Positions 33,399 through 42,013 of a stretch of 45,494 nucleotides of DNA are shown here, piece after piece (the stretch's first letter is position 1; each line of letters opens with the position of its first letter). The position numbers were made by a program, and so were the translations under genes. This DNA is from Methylacidimicrobium tartarophylax (GTDB lineage: Bacteria > Verrucomicrobiota > Verrucomicrobiia > Methylacidiphilales > Methylacidiphilaceae). The stretch is from positions 1-45,494 of the forward strand of contig NZ_CABFVA020000001.1 in the NCBI RefSeq assembly GCF_902143375.2, given 5' to 3'. Below the pieces are notes generated by a model. It was not told the DNA's origin. It saw only the letters and a list, made by a program, of their open reading frames with translations, and made no database searches.

Positions 33399-36300
33399 CT
33401 ACCTGTCCGCCGAAGGCGGTGGGACTTCCACCAGGCGTTGCGGCCCTACCCAGACCAGGATGGCGCGAATCTTCTCGATCGGAAGCGCCGTCATCTGGGC
33501 AAGAACCGCCCGGTAGAGCCCGACCTGTTCCCGATAACGGGCGACGAGTCCCTCCTCGCCTCGCTCCAGCGGCTCCCGATCGGTCTTGAAGTCGTAGAGA
33601 ATCACAGAAGCCGGAGAGCCGTTCGGATCGAGAAAAAGGTGAACCCGGTCGAAGATTCCACTGATCCATCGGCCGGAGACCAGCGCTTCAAACGGCTTCT
33701 CCCGCCAGAGGATCGTGTCGCTTGGCACAGAGAAAATCGTCCCGCAAACCTGACTTTCGATACAACCGAGCGCCATTCTCGCCGCCTCCTCGATCGTCGT
33801 GGATGGTAGGGCGGAAGCAATCCGCCGCAGAGACGCCAAGCTTTCGGCATCCGCCCGCTCCACCCGCGCAAGCATCTCATGGACCAGGGTGCCGAATTCT
33901 CGGCCGGACGCTCGTCCCGGGGCGAAGAGCTTTGCGGCCCTATCCTTCCCGGATCGTGAAGGGGCAAGCGGCGCCAGGCGGACGGAGCGCGGCGGAAAGG
34001 CGAGCGGCGGCAACCGCTCGGGCTCTTCGCCCGTACTCGGAACATCCTCCTGCCTTTTGGACTTCCCGAGTTCCCCCCGCTCGAAGAAGAGATCCACCCC
34101 GCTCTTCGGCCAAAACGCTCGGGACTCTCCCGCCACCAGAGTTCGGCGCAAGAGATCGCGATGCGTGAGTGCGGTGGATCTCGATCCCGCCCTTGACGCC
34201 CTCCTCCGAGCCGGAGCGGCTTCCGCGAGCACATAGAGCTCTCGCCGGGCCCGGGTCAGGGCTACGTAGAGAACGGAGAGCCGCTCGAAGAGTTCCTCTT
34301 CCCATGCCTTCTCCCTCGCCTTCGCCAGCAGAGGGATCTTGCTCGCAATCATTTTTACCGGGGCCAAGAGCAGGCCCGACTCCCCTCGCGGGAGATCCAC
34401 CTCGAGCAATCTGCTCCGCATTCGAACCGGCCGCTCGAGCTCGGTAACGACTACGGCATCGAAGCCCAGGCCCTTTGCCTTGTGGACGGTCATCACTTGG
34501 ACGGCGCCGACCGTCTCCGGAAGGCGGACCGGCTGATCCCTCAGGTAGCGCAGGAACCGTTCCACGTCGCGCGAGCCGGTCTGGTCGAACCGACAAGCCA
34601 TCTCCCGCAGCAGCGCGGCTCTCTCCTTGGAAAAATCGTCCAATTCCGTGGGCAATCGTCCCAAGATCTCGGCGACCACGCCTTGAAACCCCTCTTCATA
34701 TAGGATCCGCCACCCAGACTTCTCCCACTCTTGGCAAAACCCATCCCCGAGAGGGGAAGCCTGCACCCAGCCTCGCGCAAGCGTGTCCTCTGGATGCACC
34801 AGGCTCTGGAGGGCTGCCGCCACAAGCCGTCCAAGCTGATTGTCCCCGCCGGGAAAGATGTCTCCTTCCAGGAAGACCGAGCCGACCCGCTCTTTGCGCA
34901 ACCGATCCGCCAGACGCCGGGCCCACCGGTTGGTCTGGACGAGAACCGCACAGGAAAGCCCCCGCTCGGCGGGCCGGATGCTTTCCCGGATCAGGCGAGC
35001 CAGGGCCGAGTCGACAGGCGAGGAACGCTCTTCTTCCGCCTCCTCGTCCGTACCGTCCGCCATCCCTTCGCTCCAAGAGGGCTCATCGGAATCGGAGCCG
35101 GCCTCGAGATAGCAGCTATATCCGCTGGCGTCGCGCAACGCCGATGCATGGGGCGCCCAATCCTTCGCCCAGGCTCTCCCCGCGTCCCCGTAGAGCTCTT
35201 CCAACGCCGCCTTGCTGCCGAACAGCGCGTTCACCAGCTCAATCACGGCGGGCTGCGATCGATACGAGGTCGAGAGCGTCCTGAGTGCAACGCCACCTTC
35301 GTAGCGGGAAGCAATCTCCTCGAAGAGGCGCCGATCTCCCCCCCGCCATCCGTAGATCGACTGCTTCGCGTCCCCGACGCAAAAGACGCTCCTCGTCTCC
35401 TCCGTCGACTGAATCACCTCTCCCACCAGAAGTTCCAGCGCTCTCCACTGCGACCGGCTCGTGTCCTGAAACTCGTCGAAGAGCCAATGGTCCCATTGCG
35501 AATCGAGCCGGAAGGCGATCCGCAACCAGAGGTCTTGATCCATGCCTCCGCCCGCCGCTCCCAACTCCCGGAGGAGCCGCGGCGCATCGCTGAAAGCGAT
35601 GCGCCCCTGGCTACGAAGAGCGTGCCGATAGCGAGCGTGAAACTCGGCAAGGAGAGAGGCGAGCCCACGGGTCCGTTCGCAAGCAGTCTCGAGGCTATTC
35701 TGGATCCAGAACCGAGCAAGACGCCCCAGAAGGCGGGCCATCTCCTCATTGGGAACGATCTTTTTTCTTTGAAAATAGAACTCCCCGCAAGAGCCCGCAG
35801 CCGGATCGTAACTTTCCAAGAGATTGGCGATCAGCCGATGAGGGGTCCCGTTCCCCCGATACGCAAGCAAGAGGGGGCGAAGCCTCTCCCAGTCGTCGCT
35901 GCGATCCGGAACTTGGAGACTCCACTTTCGGGCGATCTCCTGCCAGAGCCTTTCTCCATCCGTCTCCCGGCCGTCGGGGATCAGCGCACGCCGGAGTGCT
36001 TCTCCCCCCCAACGCTCCCGGTCGGGTTCTTCCTGATAGGCTTCCCAAAATTGCGAGATCAACGGATCGAGCACCATCCAGACGCTCTTCCTCTCCTCTC
36101 CTTGCGTCAACCGGCTCACGGCCTCGGCCAACATCGCTCCGGCCTCTCCGCCCTCTCGGAGCATTTCCGCAAGCAGAGAACTCCGCAATTCCCTCGCCTC
36201 CAGCTCATCCATCAATTGGAAGCTTTCGGGAAGGCCCAGCTCGATCGGGCAGACGCGAACGATCCGTTGAAAGAGACTGTCGATCGTGCGCAACTGCAGC

Positions 36301-36593
36301 CGCGGCAGATCGGCCAGAAAGGCCTGGAGCGAAGTGAGAGCATCTCGAGCAAACCGCCCGCGGTCCTCTCCTGCGCCGGCCCGATCGGCTTCGGCTTGCT
36401 CGACGAGCTTCCCGAGAACTCGATCGAGGATCTCCGCTGCAGCCTTTCTCGTAAAAGTGACCGCAACGATCCGATGCGGCTCCACGCCACAGCGGAGCAG
36501 ATCGACCATCCGCCGCGCCAACTCTTCGGTCTTCCCTGTCCCGGCGGAAGCGCGAATCAAGCAGCAGCGGTCCATCGGCAAACTCTCTCCCAC
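33399..36593 (-). CDS. addA: AddA/RecB-like UvrD-family helicase-nuclease
   Basis: A 1064-residue SF1A helicase with a C-terminal PD-(D/E)XK nuclease, for processing double-strand breaks. Helicase motifs in order: Walker A IRASAGTGKTEELARR, Ia VAVTFTRKAAAE, II WLFDEFQDTSRSQW, III CVGDAKQSIYGWRGGD, IV LSTSYRSQP, V QVMTVHKAKGLGFDAVVV, VI LYVALTRARRELYV. The nuclease has FGTLVHEML, GIFDRVHLF, YDFKTDRE and YREQVGLYRAVL. The start is GTG 36593 (AGGAGG three bases before) or ATG 36575 (GGGAGAG nine bases before). It lies 12 bases after addB. The AddA call rests on pairing with a second RecB-nuclease protein instead of RecC/RecD. Confidence 0.88.
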   Translation of the reverse strand: MGESLPMDRCCLIRASAGTGKTEELARRMVDLLRCGVEPHRIVAVTFTRKAAAEILDRVLGKLVEQAEADRAGAGEDRGRFARDALTSLQAFLADLPRLQLRTIDSLFQRIVRVCPIELGLPESFQLMDELEARELRSSLLAEMLREGGEAGAMLAEAVSRLTQGEERKSVWMVLDPLISQFWEAYQEEPDRERWGGEALRRALIPDGRETDGERLWQEIARKWSLQVPDRSDDWERLRPLLLAYRGNGTPHRLIANLLESYDPAAGSCGEFYFQRKKIVPNEEMARLLGRLARFWIQNSLETACERTRGLASLLAEFHARYRHALRSQGRIAFSDAPRLLRELGAAGGGMDQDLWLRIAFRLDSQWDHWLFDEFQDTSRSQWRALELLVGEVIQSTEETRSVFCVGDAKQSIYGWRGGDRRLFEEIASRYEGGVALRTLSTSYRSQPAVIELVNALFGSKAALEELYGDAGRAWAKDWAPHASALRDASGYSCYLEAGSDSDEPSWSEGMADGTDEEAEEERSSPVDSALARLIRESIRPAERGLSCAVLVQTNRWARRLADRLRKERVGSVFLEGDIFPGGDNQLGRLVAAALQSLVHPEDTLARGWVQASPLGDGFCQEWEKSGWRILYEEGFQGVVAEILGRLPTELDDFSKERAALLREMACRFDQTGSRDVERFLRYLRDQPVRLPETVGAVQVMTVHKAKGLGFDAVVVTELERPVRMRSRLLEVDLPRGESGLLLAPVKMIASKIPLLAKAREKAWEEELFERLSVLYVALTRARRELYVLAEAAPARRRASRAGSRSTALTHRDLLRRTLVAGESRAFWPKSGVDLFFERGELGKSKRQEDVPSTGEEPERLPPLAFPPRSVRLAPLAPSRSGKDRAAKLFAPGRASGREFGTLVHEMLARVERADAESLASLRRIASALPSTTIEEAARMALGCIESQVCGTIFSVPSDTILWREKPFEALVSGRWISGIFDRVHLFLDPNGSPASVILYDFKTDREPLERGEEGLVARYREQVGLYRAVLAQMTALPIEKIRAILVWVGPQRLVEVPPPSADR

Positions 36594-36605
36594 GTTCCTC
36601 CTATC

Positions 36606-39413
36606 CTAATCTGCATGTCCCGCAACGTTCGTACCCGAGGCGGTTCGAACGGGGGCAACGATCTCCGCCGGACGTCCATCGAACCAGAATCGCCACGGCT
36701 CCCGATCCCACTCGGCGGATCTCTCCGGTGGCCAAAACCAGCCTTCCTCGATGGCTTGCAAAATCCGGGCGGCGCAACTTTCCGCCTCCCTCTCCAGTTC
36801 CCTGCTCCAGTTCCGCCACTCCTGGACCCCCACCTTCTCGCGATCCTTGGGGAGCACGAGGTAGGCTACCCGGAGATCGGGACAGTCCGCTTCACGAAGA
36901 CGCCATGCCGCGGCGTAGAGCGGAAGTTGCAGGTCTTTCCATCGGAGCCCTCTTCCTTCCCGCAGAAAGAGACCGGCGGCCGGCCCCTGCCCCTTCTCGG
37001 CCGCGACCAGGTGCGCGGATTCCGGGCTCAAGGCTCGTTCTGGACTCTTGAAGTCGATGAGTCGAATCCTTCCTTCGGAATCGCGATCGACCCGATCGAT
37101 CCTGCCGTCGAGTTTCCAACCGCCGATTCGGAGCTCAAAGGGCTCCTCCACAACGATCGTCCTCCATCCTTGAAGAACTTCTTTTGCCTGCACGCGGGAG
37201 AAGGCGGCAAGCCTCCCCTGGATCGCTCGCGCTTGCAAGGCCACCGCAGGCGGAATCCCCTCGGGGAAGCGCTGCCGAAGCCGCATCGAGAGAGTATCCC
37301 GGAGAAACGTCTCGATCGCCTCGCTCCGATCGCACTCTCTCATTTCGTCCGCTCGTCCGAAATCAGCCAAAACATCGTGAAGGAGAGCGCCGAATTCCGG
37401 TGCATCGAATTCTTCGGGAAGCCGTTCGACCGCTTCCCATCGCTTAACCCGGCGAAGAAAAAAGAAAAACGGGCAAGAGAGGTAATCCCGCAAGGCCGTA
37501 ACGGAGAGCTCCTTCCCTCCCTGCCAACGCAGCGGTCCGATCGCCAGGGGAAAGGAATCGGTCGACGCGGGCTGATGGCGCAGCCGCGAATCTCGAACTT
37601 CCAATATCCGCCGCACGCGCTCGGGCAGCGAGGCTGGGGGGCAGCGAAGGAGAAGCCGGGAAGGGAAGAGCGGTTCCCCTTCCCGGCTGAACCGGGCGGC
37701 CAACACATCGATCCTTCCCTGCTCCCTCCTGTGCGTCGCGATCGCTTCCAAAAGATAGGCATCCCTTGCTTCGCGCTCGGCATCGGTCCTCAGGCCAAGC
37801 CGCTCGCGGAGGCCGGAAGGGAGCAGAAAGTCATAGGCGACCGATTCGGGAACCGAGCCCTCCTGAAAACCGGCCAGGATGAGGTGAGGCGCATCGTCCC
37901 AGAGCAGCTCAAGCCAGCCCCGGAGTTCGACCGCCGCTTCGGGCCGCTCTTCCGGCAGGTCTTGTTGAGAGACTCGGTCGATCAGGAGATCGAGACATTC
38001 TGCAGCATCCAGACGGTTCTTCGCCGAGGAGCCGAGCGCCTCGATCTCCTCCAGGGCATGCTCCAGCTCCTCACAAAGGAGCCGGTGGCTCCCCGAGTCG
38101 CCTTCCGGCTCGAAAGCATCCTCCAAGATCTTCCGGATCGCTCCGAGAGGGTCTGCGCCCGCCTCGGACAAGAAGCGTTGCGCCCGCTCCACAAAAGGCT
38201 CCAGGGCCGACTCCGGCCGTGTGGCCGATCGGAACTCCTGCGACAAGGTTCGAGATGCCGCTCGATCGAGCCTTCCGAGCAGGAAGGAGCGTACCACTCC
38301 GGTTTCCCGGAAACCCAGCCAGTCCGCCGCCGCGGGATGACAGAGCAGGCGACGAAAGGAAGCGAGGTTTCTTTGCCGCAGGAGTTCCCGGAGGTCCGCC
38401 AAAAGAGAGGCCCACTTTGATCCGCGAGCGGAAATGCCGCCCGGATCAAACACGGGAATTTCCCTCTCCTCCAGAGAGAGACGCAGAAAGGGAAGGAGTC
38501 GGGAAGCGCAGACGCCGACGGTAACCGCATCCCACGAGCAATTGGCCGCCACCAGGTCGGCCGTACGGCCCATGACCTCCCCTTCCTCCGCATAGATCCG
38601 GGTGTTCGGCAGGAAGGGCATCTCCCTTCTTCGCCAAAAGGCCGGATCAGGTCTTCCCCACAGGTCGAACCCGCCTGCGATCCCTTCTGGCGCTTGGATC
38701 AACACCGAGCAGACCTCGTCCGGCAAGACCCGCTCCAACAGCCGCACGGCCAGCGGGTGAGGGTCAGGACAACCAATCAGGGCGACCTGATCGACGTCGA
38801 AATTCCAGGAAGCTTCACGGAGAGCTTCAAGCCGGGTTTCCATGGGATCCCGCAAGCCCGCACCGGCCAAGATTGCCCGATACCGCTCCTCCAGTCGGGC
38901 CAACCGGAACCAGAGTTCCGGTTCGGGGTGGCCGCTCACCTCCTGAACGCTGGAAAAGGTCGAGGCCCCTTCGGAAAGGAGATCCTGTGCCTTACAGAGA
39001 CTCTTCGCCACACCTAGAGCCCAGGAGAAATCCCGCTCGAACGCCTCCCCGGGAAAGAGGGCCATCTCCTCCATCCCCTCCTCCGAAAGCAGAAGCTGAG
39101 TCCATGCCCAAAGCCGAGCCGTCGGCCCGGCCACCTTGCCCGCCGAGCTTCGCCCCTCACCGTAAAGCTCCATCGGAGTGACCACGCGAGGAGCGAGGAA
39201 ACCTCCCGGTCTGAGCAGGCAGAGCGCGCCCCGTAGCGTCCTTCCCGACTGCCGGGTCGGTACGATCAGAAGCCATCGGGAGAGATCGGGCCAGGAGCCC
39301 TTTCCCGCTCGCTCCAGCAGCCATTCCGCCGCCTGTGGGGGAAAAGGACGATCCCATCCGAGAAAGATCCGCTCGGGACGCATGGCCGAAGGATAATCTC
39401 TTCTAGCCGCCAT
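36606..39413 (-). CDS. addB: AddB-like subunit with PD-(D/E)XK nuclease, no iron-sulphur cysteines
   Basis: A 935-residue protein with a degenerate helicase-like N-terminal part (LIVPTRQSGRTLRGAL replaces a true Walker A; no GK[ST]) and a C-terminal RecB-family nuclease: YLSCPFFFFLRRVKRWE, FGALLHDVLADF, LDGRIDRVDRD, LIDFKSPE and LQLPLYAAAWRL. This is the AddB arrangement. Bacillus-type AddB uses four Cys around the nuclease for a 4Fe-4S cluster; only the first is matched here and no C-terminal CxxC group exists. Two ATGs are possible, 39413 and 39383, neither with a good Shine-Dalgarno. It is the first gene of a two-gene operon with addA. Confidence 0.8.
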   Translation of the reverse strand: MAARRDYPSAMRPERIFLGWDRPFPPQAAEWLLERAGKGSWPDLSRWLLIVPTRQSGRTLRGALCLLRPGGFLAPRVVTPMELYGEGRSSAGKVAGPTARLWAWTQLLLSEEGMEEMALFPGEAFERDFSWALGVAKSLCKAQDLLSEGASTFSSVQEVSGHPEPELWFRLARLEERYRAILAGAGLRDPMETRLEALREASWNFDVDQVALIGCPDPHPLAVRLLERVLPDEVCSVLIQAPEGIAGGFDLWGRPDPAFWRRREMPFLPNTRIYAEEGEVMGRTADLVAANCSWDAVTVGVCASRLLPFLRLSLEEREIPVFDPGGISARGSKWASLLADLRELLRQRNLASFRRLLCHPAAADWLGFRETGVVRSFLLGRLDRAASRTLSQEFRSATRPESALEPFVERAQRFLSEAGADPLGAIRKILEDAFEPEGDSGSHRLLCEELEHALEEIEALGSSAKNRLDAAECLDLLIDRVSQQDLPEERPEAAVELRGWLELLWDDAPHLILAGFQEGSVPESVAYDFLLPSGLRERLGLRTDAEREARDAYLLEAIATHRREQGRIDVLAARFSREGEPLFPSRLLLRCPPASLPERVRRILEVRDSRLRHQPASTDSFPLAIGPLRWQGGKELSVTALRDYLSCPFFFFLRRVKRWEAVERLPEEFDAPEFGALLHDVLADFGRADEMRECDRSEAIETFLRDTLSMRLRQRFPEGIPPAVALQARAIQGRLAAFSRVQAKEVLQGWRTIVVEEPFELRIGGWKLDGRIDRVDRDSEGRIRLIDFKSPERALSPESAHLVAAEKGQGPAAGLFLREGRGLRWKDLQLPLYAAAWRLREADCPDLRVAYLVLPKDREKVGVQEWRNWSRELEREAESCAARILQAIEEGWFWPPERSAEWDREPWRFWFDGRPAEIVAPVRTASGTNVAGHAD

Positions 39414-39432
39414 TTCTTACACATTTCGTACC

Positions 39433-39455
39433 CGAGAGGTGGTAGTCACCCTCTT
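39433..39455. repeat. Short inverted repeat between addB and dksA-like starts
   Basis: GGTG (39438-39441) and CACC (39447-39450) flank GTAGT, and the arms continue outward as GAGA against CTCT with one bulged C. It sits in the divergent region of about 110 bases that must carry both promoters. It may be an operator or a leader hairpin; the short stem makes chance a serious alternative. Confidence 0.22.
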
Positions 39456-39482
39456 CTGCCTGCGACATCCAGGACAAAGTCC

Positions 39483-39511
39483 TTGGCAAACGCTGCCTTC
39501 CCTCGCATATT
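39483..39511 (+). promoter_or_regulatory. Candidate promoter of the dksA-like operon
   Basis: TTGGCA (39483-39488, five of six consensus matches) and CATATT (39506-39511, four of six) are 17 bases apart. The predicted start of transcription is only a few bases before the ATG at 39522, which has no Shine-Dalgarno, so a very short leader or leaderless message is suggested, as for gpmA. Confidence 0.3.
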
Positions 39512-39521
39512 GTCTGGCGCA

Positions 39522-40244
39522 ATGGCTGGGAAAAGCAGCAGAAAGAGTTCCAAGGATATGCAGGCTAAGGCCAAAGCAGGGTTAGAAATTTCACCCTCGA
39601 CTGCTGCAGCGGAGAAGAAATTGAGCACGAAAAAGAACAACTCCCCCGTTTCACCGAGCCGAAGCAAACAGCAGGCAGCGAAAACGCCACAAGAAGCTTC
39701 GCAAGAAAACGAAGCGAGCGTAGAAGCGTCTGAAACACCATCCACGCTCACACTCGCCGACCTTTCGCCCAAACGCCGCCAGAGCTTTATTGAAACGCAG
39801 CGCCAGCGTCTCCTCGATTTGCGCGACGACATCCTGGGGCAGATGCAAGGCATCGCCCAGGATTCTCTACGCGTTCGTCCGGAAGGCAGCGAGGCCAGCG
39901 GCTTCGGCATGCACCAAGCGGATGCGGGCACCGATGCCTACGACAAGGATTTTGCCTTGAGCCTGCTTTCTCAGGAGCAGGATGCTCTCTACGAGATCGA
40001 GGAGGCGCTCAAGCGGATCGAAGGCGGGACCTACGGAATCTGCGAAATGTCCGGCGAGCCGATCCCGCTCCAGCGATTGGAGGCGGCCCCGCACGCGCGC
40101 TTTACCGTAGCCTGCCAGCGCCAAGTAGAGTTGCAGAGCCGTTTCGAGCGGAGGTGGGAATCGGTTCCCCAGTTCGGAGAAGCGGCGGAAGCCGGCGAAG
40201 AAGAAGACGAGGCGGGAGAGGAGAGAGAAGGCCCCGGGGCCTAG
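39522..40244 (+). CDS. DksA/TraR-family protein with half zinc finger and basic N-terminal tail
   Basis: A 240-residue protein. Residues 1-85 are a Lys/Ser/Ala/Gln-rich low-complexity tail with lower GC than its neighbours. Then comes a coiled-coil pair ([24 protein letters not shown] and [20 protein letters not shown]) and the DksA finger region [33 protein letters not shown]. The usual CxxC-CxxC zinc site has only two Cys: positions two and three are Ser and Thr. The end is acidic ([12 protein letters not shown]). DksA-type proteins bind RNA polymerase through its secondary channel; this member may be zinc-free. ATG 39522 is chosen over the TTG at 39483, which falls in a promoter-like element. 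It leads rpsR by 10 bases. Confidence 0.8.
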   Translation: MAGKSSRKSSKDMQAKAKAGLEISPSTAAAEKKLSTKKNNSPVSPSRSKQQAAKTPQEASQENEASVEASETPSTLTLADLSPKRRQSFIETQRQRLLDLRDDILGQMQGIAQDSLRVRPEGSEASGFGMHQADAGTDAYDKDFALSLLSQEQDALYEIEEALKRIEGGTYGICEMSGEPIPLQRLEAAPHARFTVACQRQVELQSRFERRWESVPQFGEAAEAGEEEDEAGEEREGPGA

Positions 40245-40254
40245 TGAGACAGGC

Positions 40255-40485
40255 ATGAAAAAAAAGAGACACAACCGCAATCGCCGGCAGCACAGTGCGG
40301 AAAGCCGACGCAGAGTCGACATCAATACGGAAGCAATCGACTTTCGCAACACGGATCTCCTTCGCAAATTCACCACGGAAAGCGGTCGCATTCTTCCTCG
40401 ACGAATCACGGGAATGCCTGCTAAACTTCACAGAAAGTTAACGCAGGAAATTAAGCGTGCGCGCAACGTACTGCTCCTAAAATAG
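40255..40485 (+). CDS. rpsR: 30S ribosomal protein S18
   Basis: A 76-residue bS18. The segment [26 protein letters not shown] and the C-terminal [17 protein letters not shown] are diagnostic. The N-terminus is a Lys/Arg/Asn/His-rich tail with no Cys, so it lacks the CxxC found in zinc-binding S18 forms. It sits between the dksA-like gene and rpmB with spacings of 10 and 15 bases and is clearly cotranscribed. rpsR more often neighbours rpsF, ssb and rplI, so this location may mark a second copy. Confidence 0.95.
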   Translation: MKKKRHNRNRRQHSAESRRRVDINTEAIDFRNTDLLRKFTTESGRILPRRITGMPAKLHRKLTQEIKRARNVLLLK

Positions 40486-40500
40486 GTTTTGGAGATTTCG

Positions 40501-40767
40501 ATGGCTCGTCATTGTTGTATTTTAGGCCAGCGACCGACTCGCGGCCATGCAATCCGGCGCAAGGGCAAACCGAAGAAGCAGGGGGGGATCGGAACCCATG
40601 TGACCGCGCAAACCCCCAGGACGTTCTTCCCGAATCTTAGGCGAAAGAGACTGTTCGTGCCGGAGCTCGGCCGCTGGGTCTCCTTGCGGCTTTCCGCTCG
40701 AGGACTCAAGACGCTGAGCAAAAAGGGAGTCTACGCGACGCTTCGGGAAGCGGGTGCGCTGGATTAG
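40501..40767 (+). CDS. rpmB: 50S ribosomal protein L28
   Basis: An 88-residue bL28: MARHCCILGQRPTRGHAIRR at the start, FFPNLRRKRLFVPELGRWVSLRLSARGLKTLSKKG in the centre. It has one Cys-Cys pair at residues 5-6 but not the four spaced Cys of zinc-binding L28, like the E. coli type. ATG 40501 has GGAG six bases upstream; a start four codons earlier is less likely. Third gene of the dksA-like operon. Confidence 0.95.
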   Translation: MARHCCILGQRPTRGHAIRRKGKPKKQGGIGTHVTAQTPRTFFPNLRRKRLFVPELGRWVSLRLSARGLKTLSKKGVYATLREAGALD

Positions 40768-40820
40768 TAACATTGGATCATTGCGTTTGAATTGCGGGAC
40801 AACTTCGGGGAGGAAGATTC

Positions 40821-41024
40821 ATGCCGTTTCATGTCGTTAGCAAAAAGTCCGGAAAAACCTATTATCTACATGCTCGCGAGCAGACCTTGCGTAACGGTCA
40901 CGAGGTAACGCTCTATTTCTTTTCGACGCAGCCTCGCGATGGAGCGATTGACGCCCTTCCGGCAGGTTATATCGTTTCCGAGAGTGACCGGACGGGTCTA
41001 CCGATTCTTAAGAAGAATCGCTAA
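40821..41024 (+). CDS. Small conserved protein of unknown function
   Basis: A 67-residue basic protein: KSGKTYYLHAREQTLRNGHE, then LYFFSTQPRDGAIDALPAGY, then a GLPILKKNR tail. Proteins with this pattern (short, with a YYLH...RNG...YYF...AIDALP...GLPxLKK layout) seem to me to be widespread and unnamed. GGGGAGG eight bases before the ATG is a strong ribosome-binding site, so it is expressed. It lies 53 bases after rpmB and may belong to the same transcript. No signal peptide, no Cys. Function unknown. Confidence 0.78.
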   Translation: MPFHVVSKKSGKTYYLHAREQTLRNGHEVTLYFFSTQPRDGAIDALPAGYIVSESDRTGLPILKKNR

Positions 41025-41075
41025 AGAGCCGCTCTACGGCCATCGCGAGAAACTTGTCCTCGAATTACCGCTCCT

Positions 41076-41972
41076 ATGGCCATGAACTCGATTATTGAAC
41101 TGCCTGGAAACTCTTGGACGGAAGCGGTAGCCTCCGAAGTGCAGGACCGAGCGATCGAGAGTCTCGAGGAAGGCAAGGTCCTCTATTTCCCGCACCTGGC
41201 GTTTGAGCTTCTCCCGGGGGAGGATGCGTTTCTCCAGCCGAAATGGAGCACGGGGGACGCAAAAAACATCAGCTTCGAGCGCGAAACCGGACAGATTTGG
41301 GGAGTCAGCGGCAGCGACGCGGAGAAGACAGCGCTTTCGAGAATGCTCCGCCGCTACGCGGATAGCACGCGCGAGTTCCTGCAAAACCTTCTCCCGACTT
41401 ATGCGTCGACTCTTCTCCAGGCAAGGACGAGCTTCCGGCCCATCGAAATCTCCGGCAGGGCCTCTTCCTATCGGAAGGACGACACCCGGCTTCATGTCGA
41501 CTCCTTTCCGTCTCGTCCGACCGGCGGAAAGCGGATCCTGAGGGTCTTCTGCAACATCAATCCGGAGGGAAAGCCGCGCTGCTGGCGCATCGGCGAAGGT
41601 TTCCGGGAATACGCCCAACGTTTTGCCGGCCGCGTTCCCCAGCCGATTCCGGGCTTCCGCTTCGTGCTCTCTCTCGTCGGAGCCACGAAAGGATACCGCA
41701 GCCTGTACGATCACTACATGCTCGGCCTACACGATCAGGGCAAGCTCGACATGGATTACCAGCGACAGAGCCCGCAGGAGGCCTTTGCCTTCCCTCCGGG
41801 CAGCACCTGGATGTGCTTTACCGACCAAGCCCTGCATGCAGTCGATTCCGGCCAGCACTTGCTGGAACAGACCTTTCATCTCCCACGCGCTTCTCTTCGA
41901 CATCCCGAGCGTTCCCCCCTGACGGTGTTGGAAGATATCGTCGGCCGACCGCTTTGCGCTTCAATCCGTTAA
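41076..41972 (+). CDS. kdoO: Kdo hydroxylase (Fe(II)/2-oxoglutarate-type dioxygenase)
   Basis: A 298-residue member of the Kdo-hydroxylase family, which adds a hydroxyl to the outer Kdo sugar of lipopolysaccharide to give Ko. The core phrase SGRASSYRKDDTRLHVDSFPSRP carries the HxD iron ligands (LHVDSF), and PGSTWMCFTDQALHAVDSGQHLLEQTF supplies the distal His and the usual ending. RILRVFCNINPEGKPRCWRIGE is also typical. ATG 41076 or 41082 are possible starts; neither has a clear Shine-Dalgarno. The gene indicates a Kdo-containing outer membrane and an aerobic lifestyle, since the reaction needs O2. No lipid A gene is next to it. Confidence 0.9.
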   Translation: MAMNSIIELPGNSWTEAVASEVQDRAIESLEEGKVLYFPHLAFELLPGEDAFLQPKWSTGDAKNISFERETGQIWGVSGSDAEKTALSRMLRRYADSTREFLQNLLPTYASTLLQARTSFRPIEISGRASSYRKDDTRLHVDSFPSRPTGGKRILRVFCNINPEGKPRCWRIGEGFREYAQRFAGRVPQPIPGFRFVLSLVGATKGYRSLYDHYMLGLHDQGKLDMDYQRQSPQEAFAFPPGSTWMCFTDQALHAVDSGQHLLEQTFHLPRASLRHPERSPLTVLEDIVGRPLCASIR

Positions 41973-41981
41973 AGAGGCTCA

Positions 41982-41996
41982 GCCGTCTTTCGGCTT
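41982..41996. terminator. Weak hairpin between kdoO and bactofilin gene
   Basis: AGCCG (41982-41986) and CGGCT (41992-41996) form a five-base stem around TCTTT, flanked by AGAG and CTCT that could extend it. It lies in the 41-base gap between two converging genes. Neither side has a clear T-run, so termination would be weak. Confidence 0.3.
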
Positions 41997-42013
41997 CTCT
42001 ATTCCTGGCCGAT

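Noticed and set aside
36630-36660. GGTTCGAA string as a possible tRNA T-arm
   Set aside because: It lies inside addB and no acceptor, anticodon or D-arm pairing exists around it; no tRNA was found anywhere in the window.
34731-38420. Very long plus-strand open frame (over 1200 codons) opposite addA and addB
   Set aside because: It spans the junction of two well-supported genes, is the antisense of their codons in GC-rich DNA, is Arg/Pro-rich and has no domain or ribosome-binding site.
39522-40767. Firm assignment of the dksA-like/rpsR/rpmB group to a Zur (zinc-starvation) regulon
   Set aside because: Cys-poor L28 and S18 are the normal forms in many Gram-negatives and no clear Zur box was found; kept only as a question.
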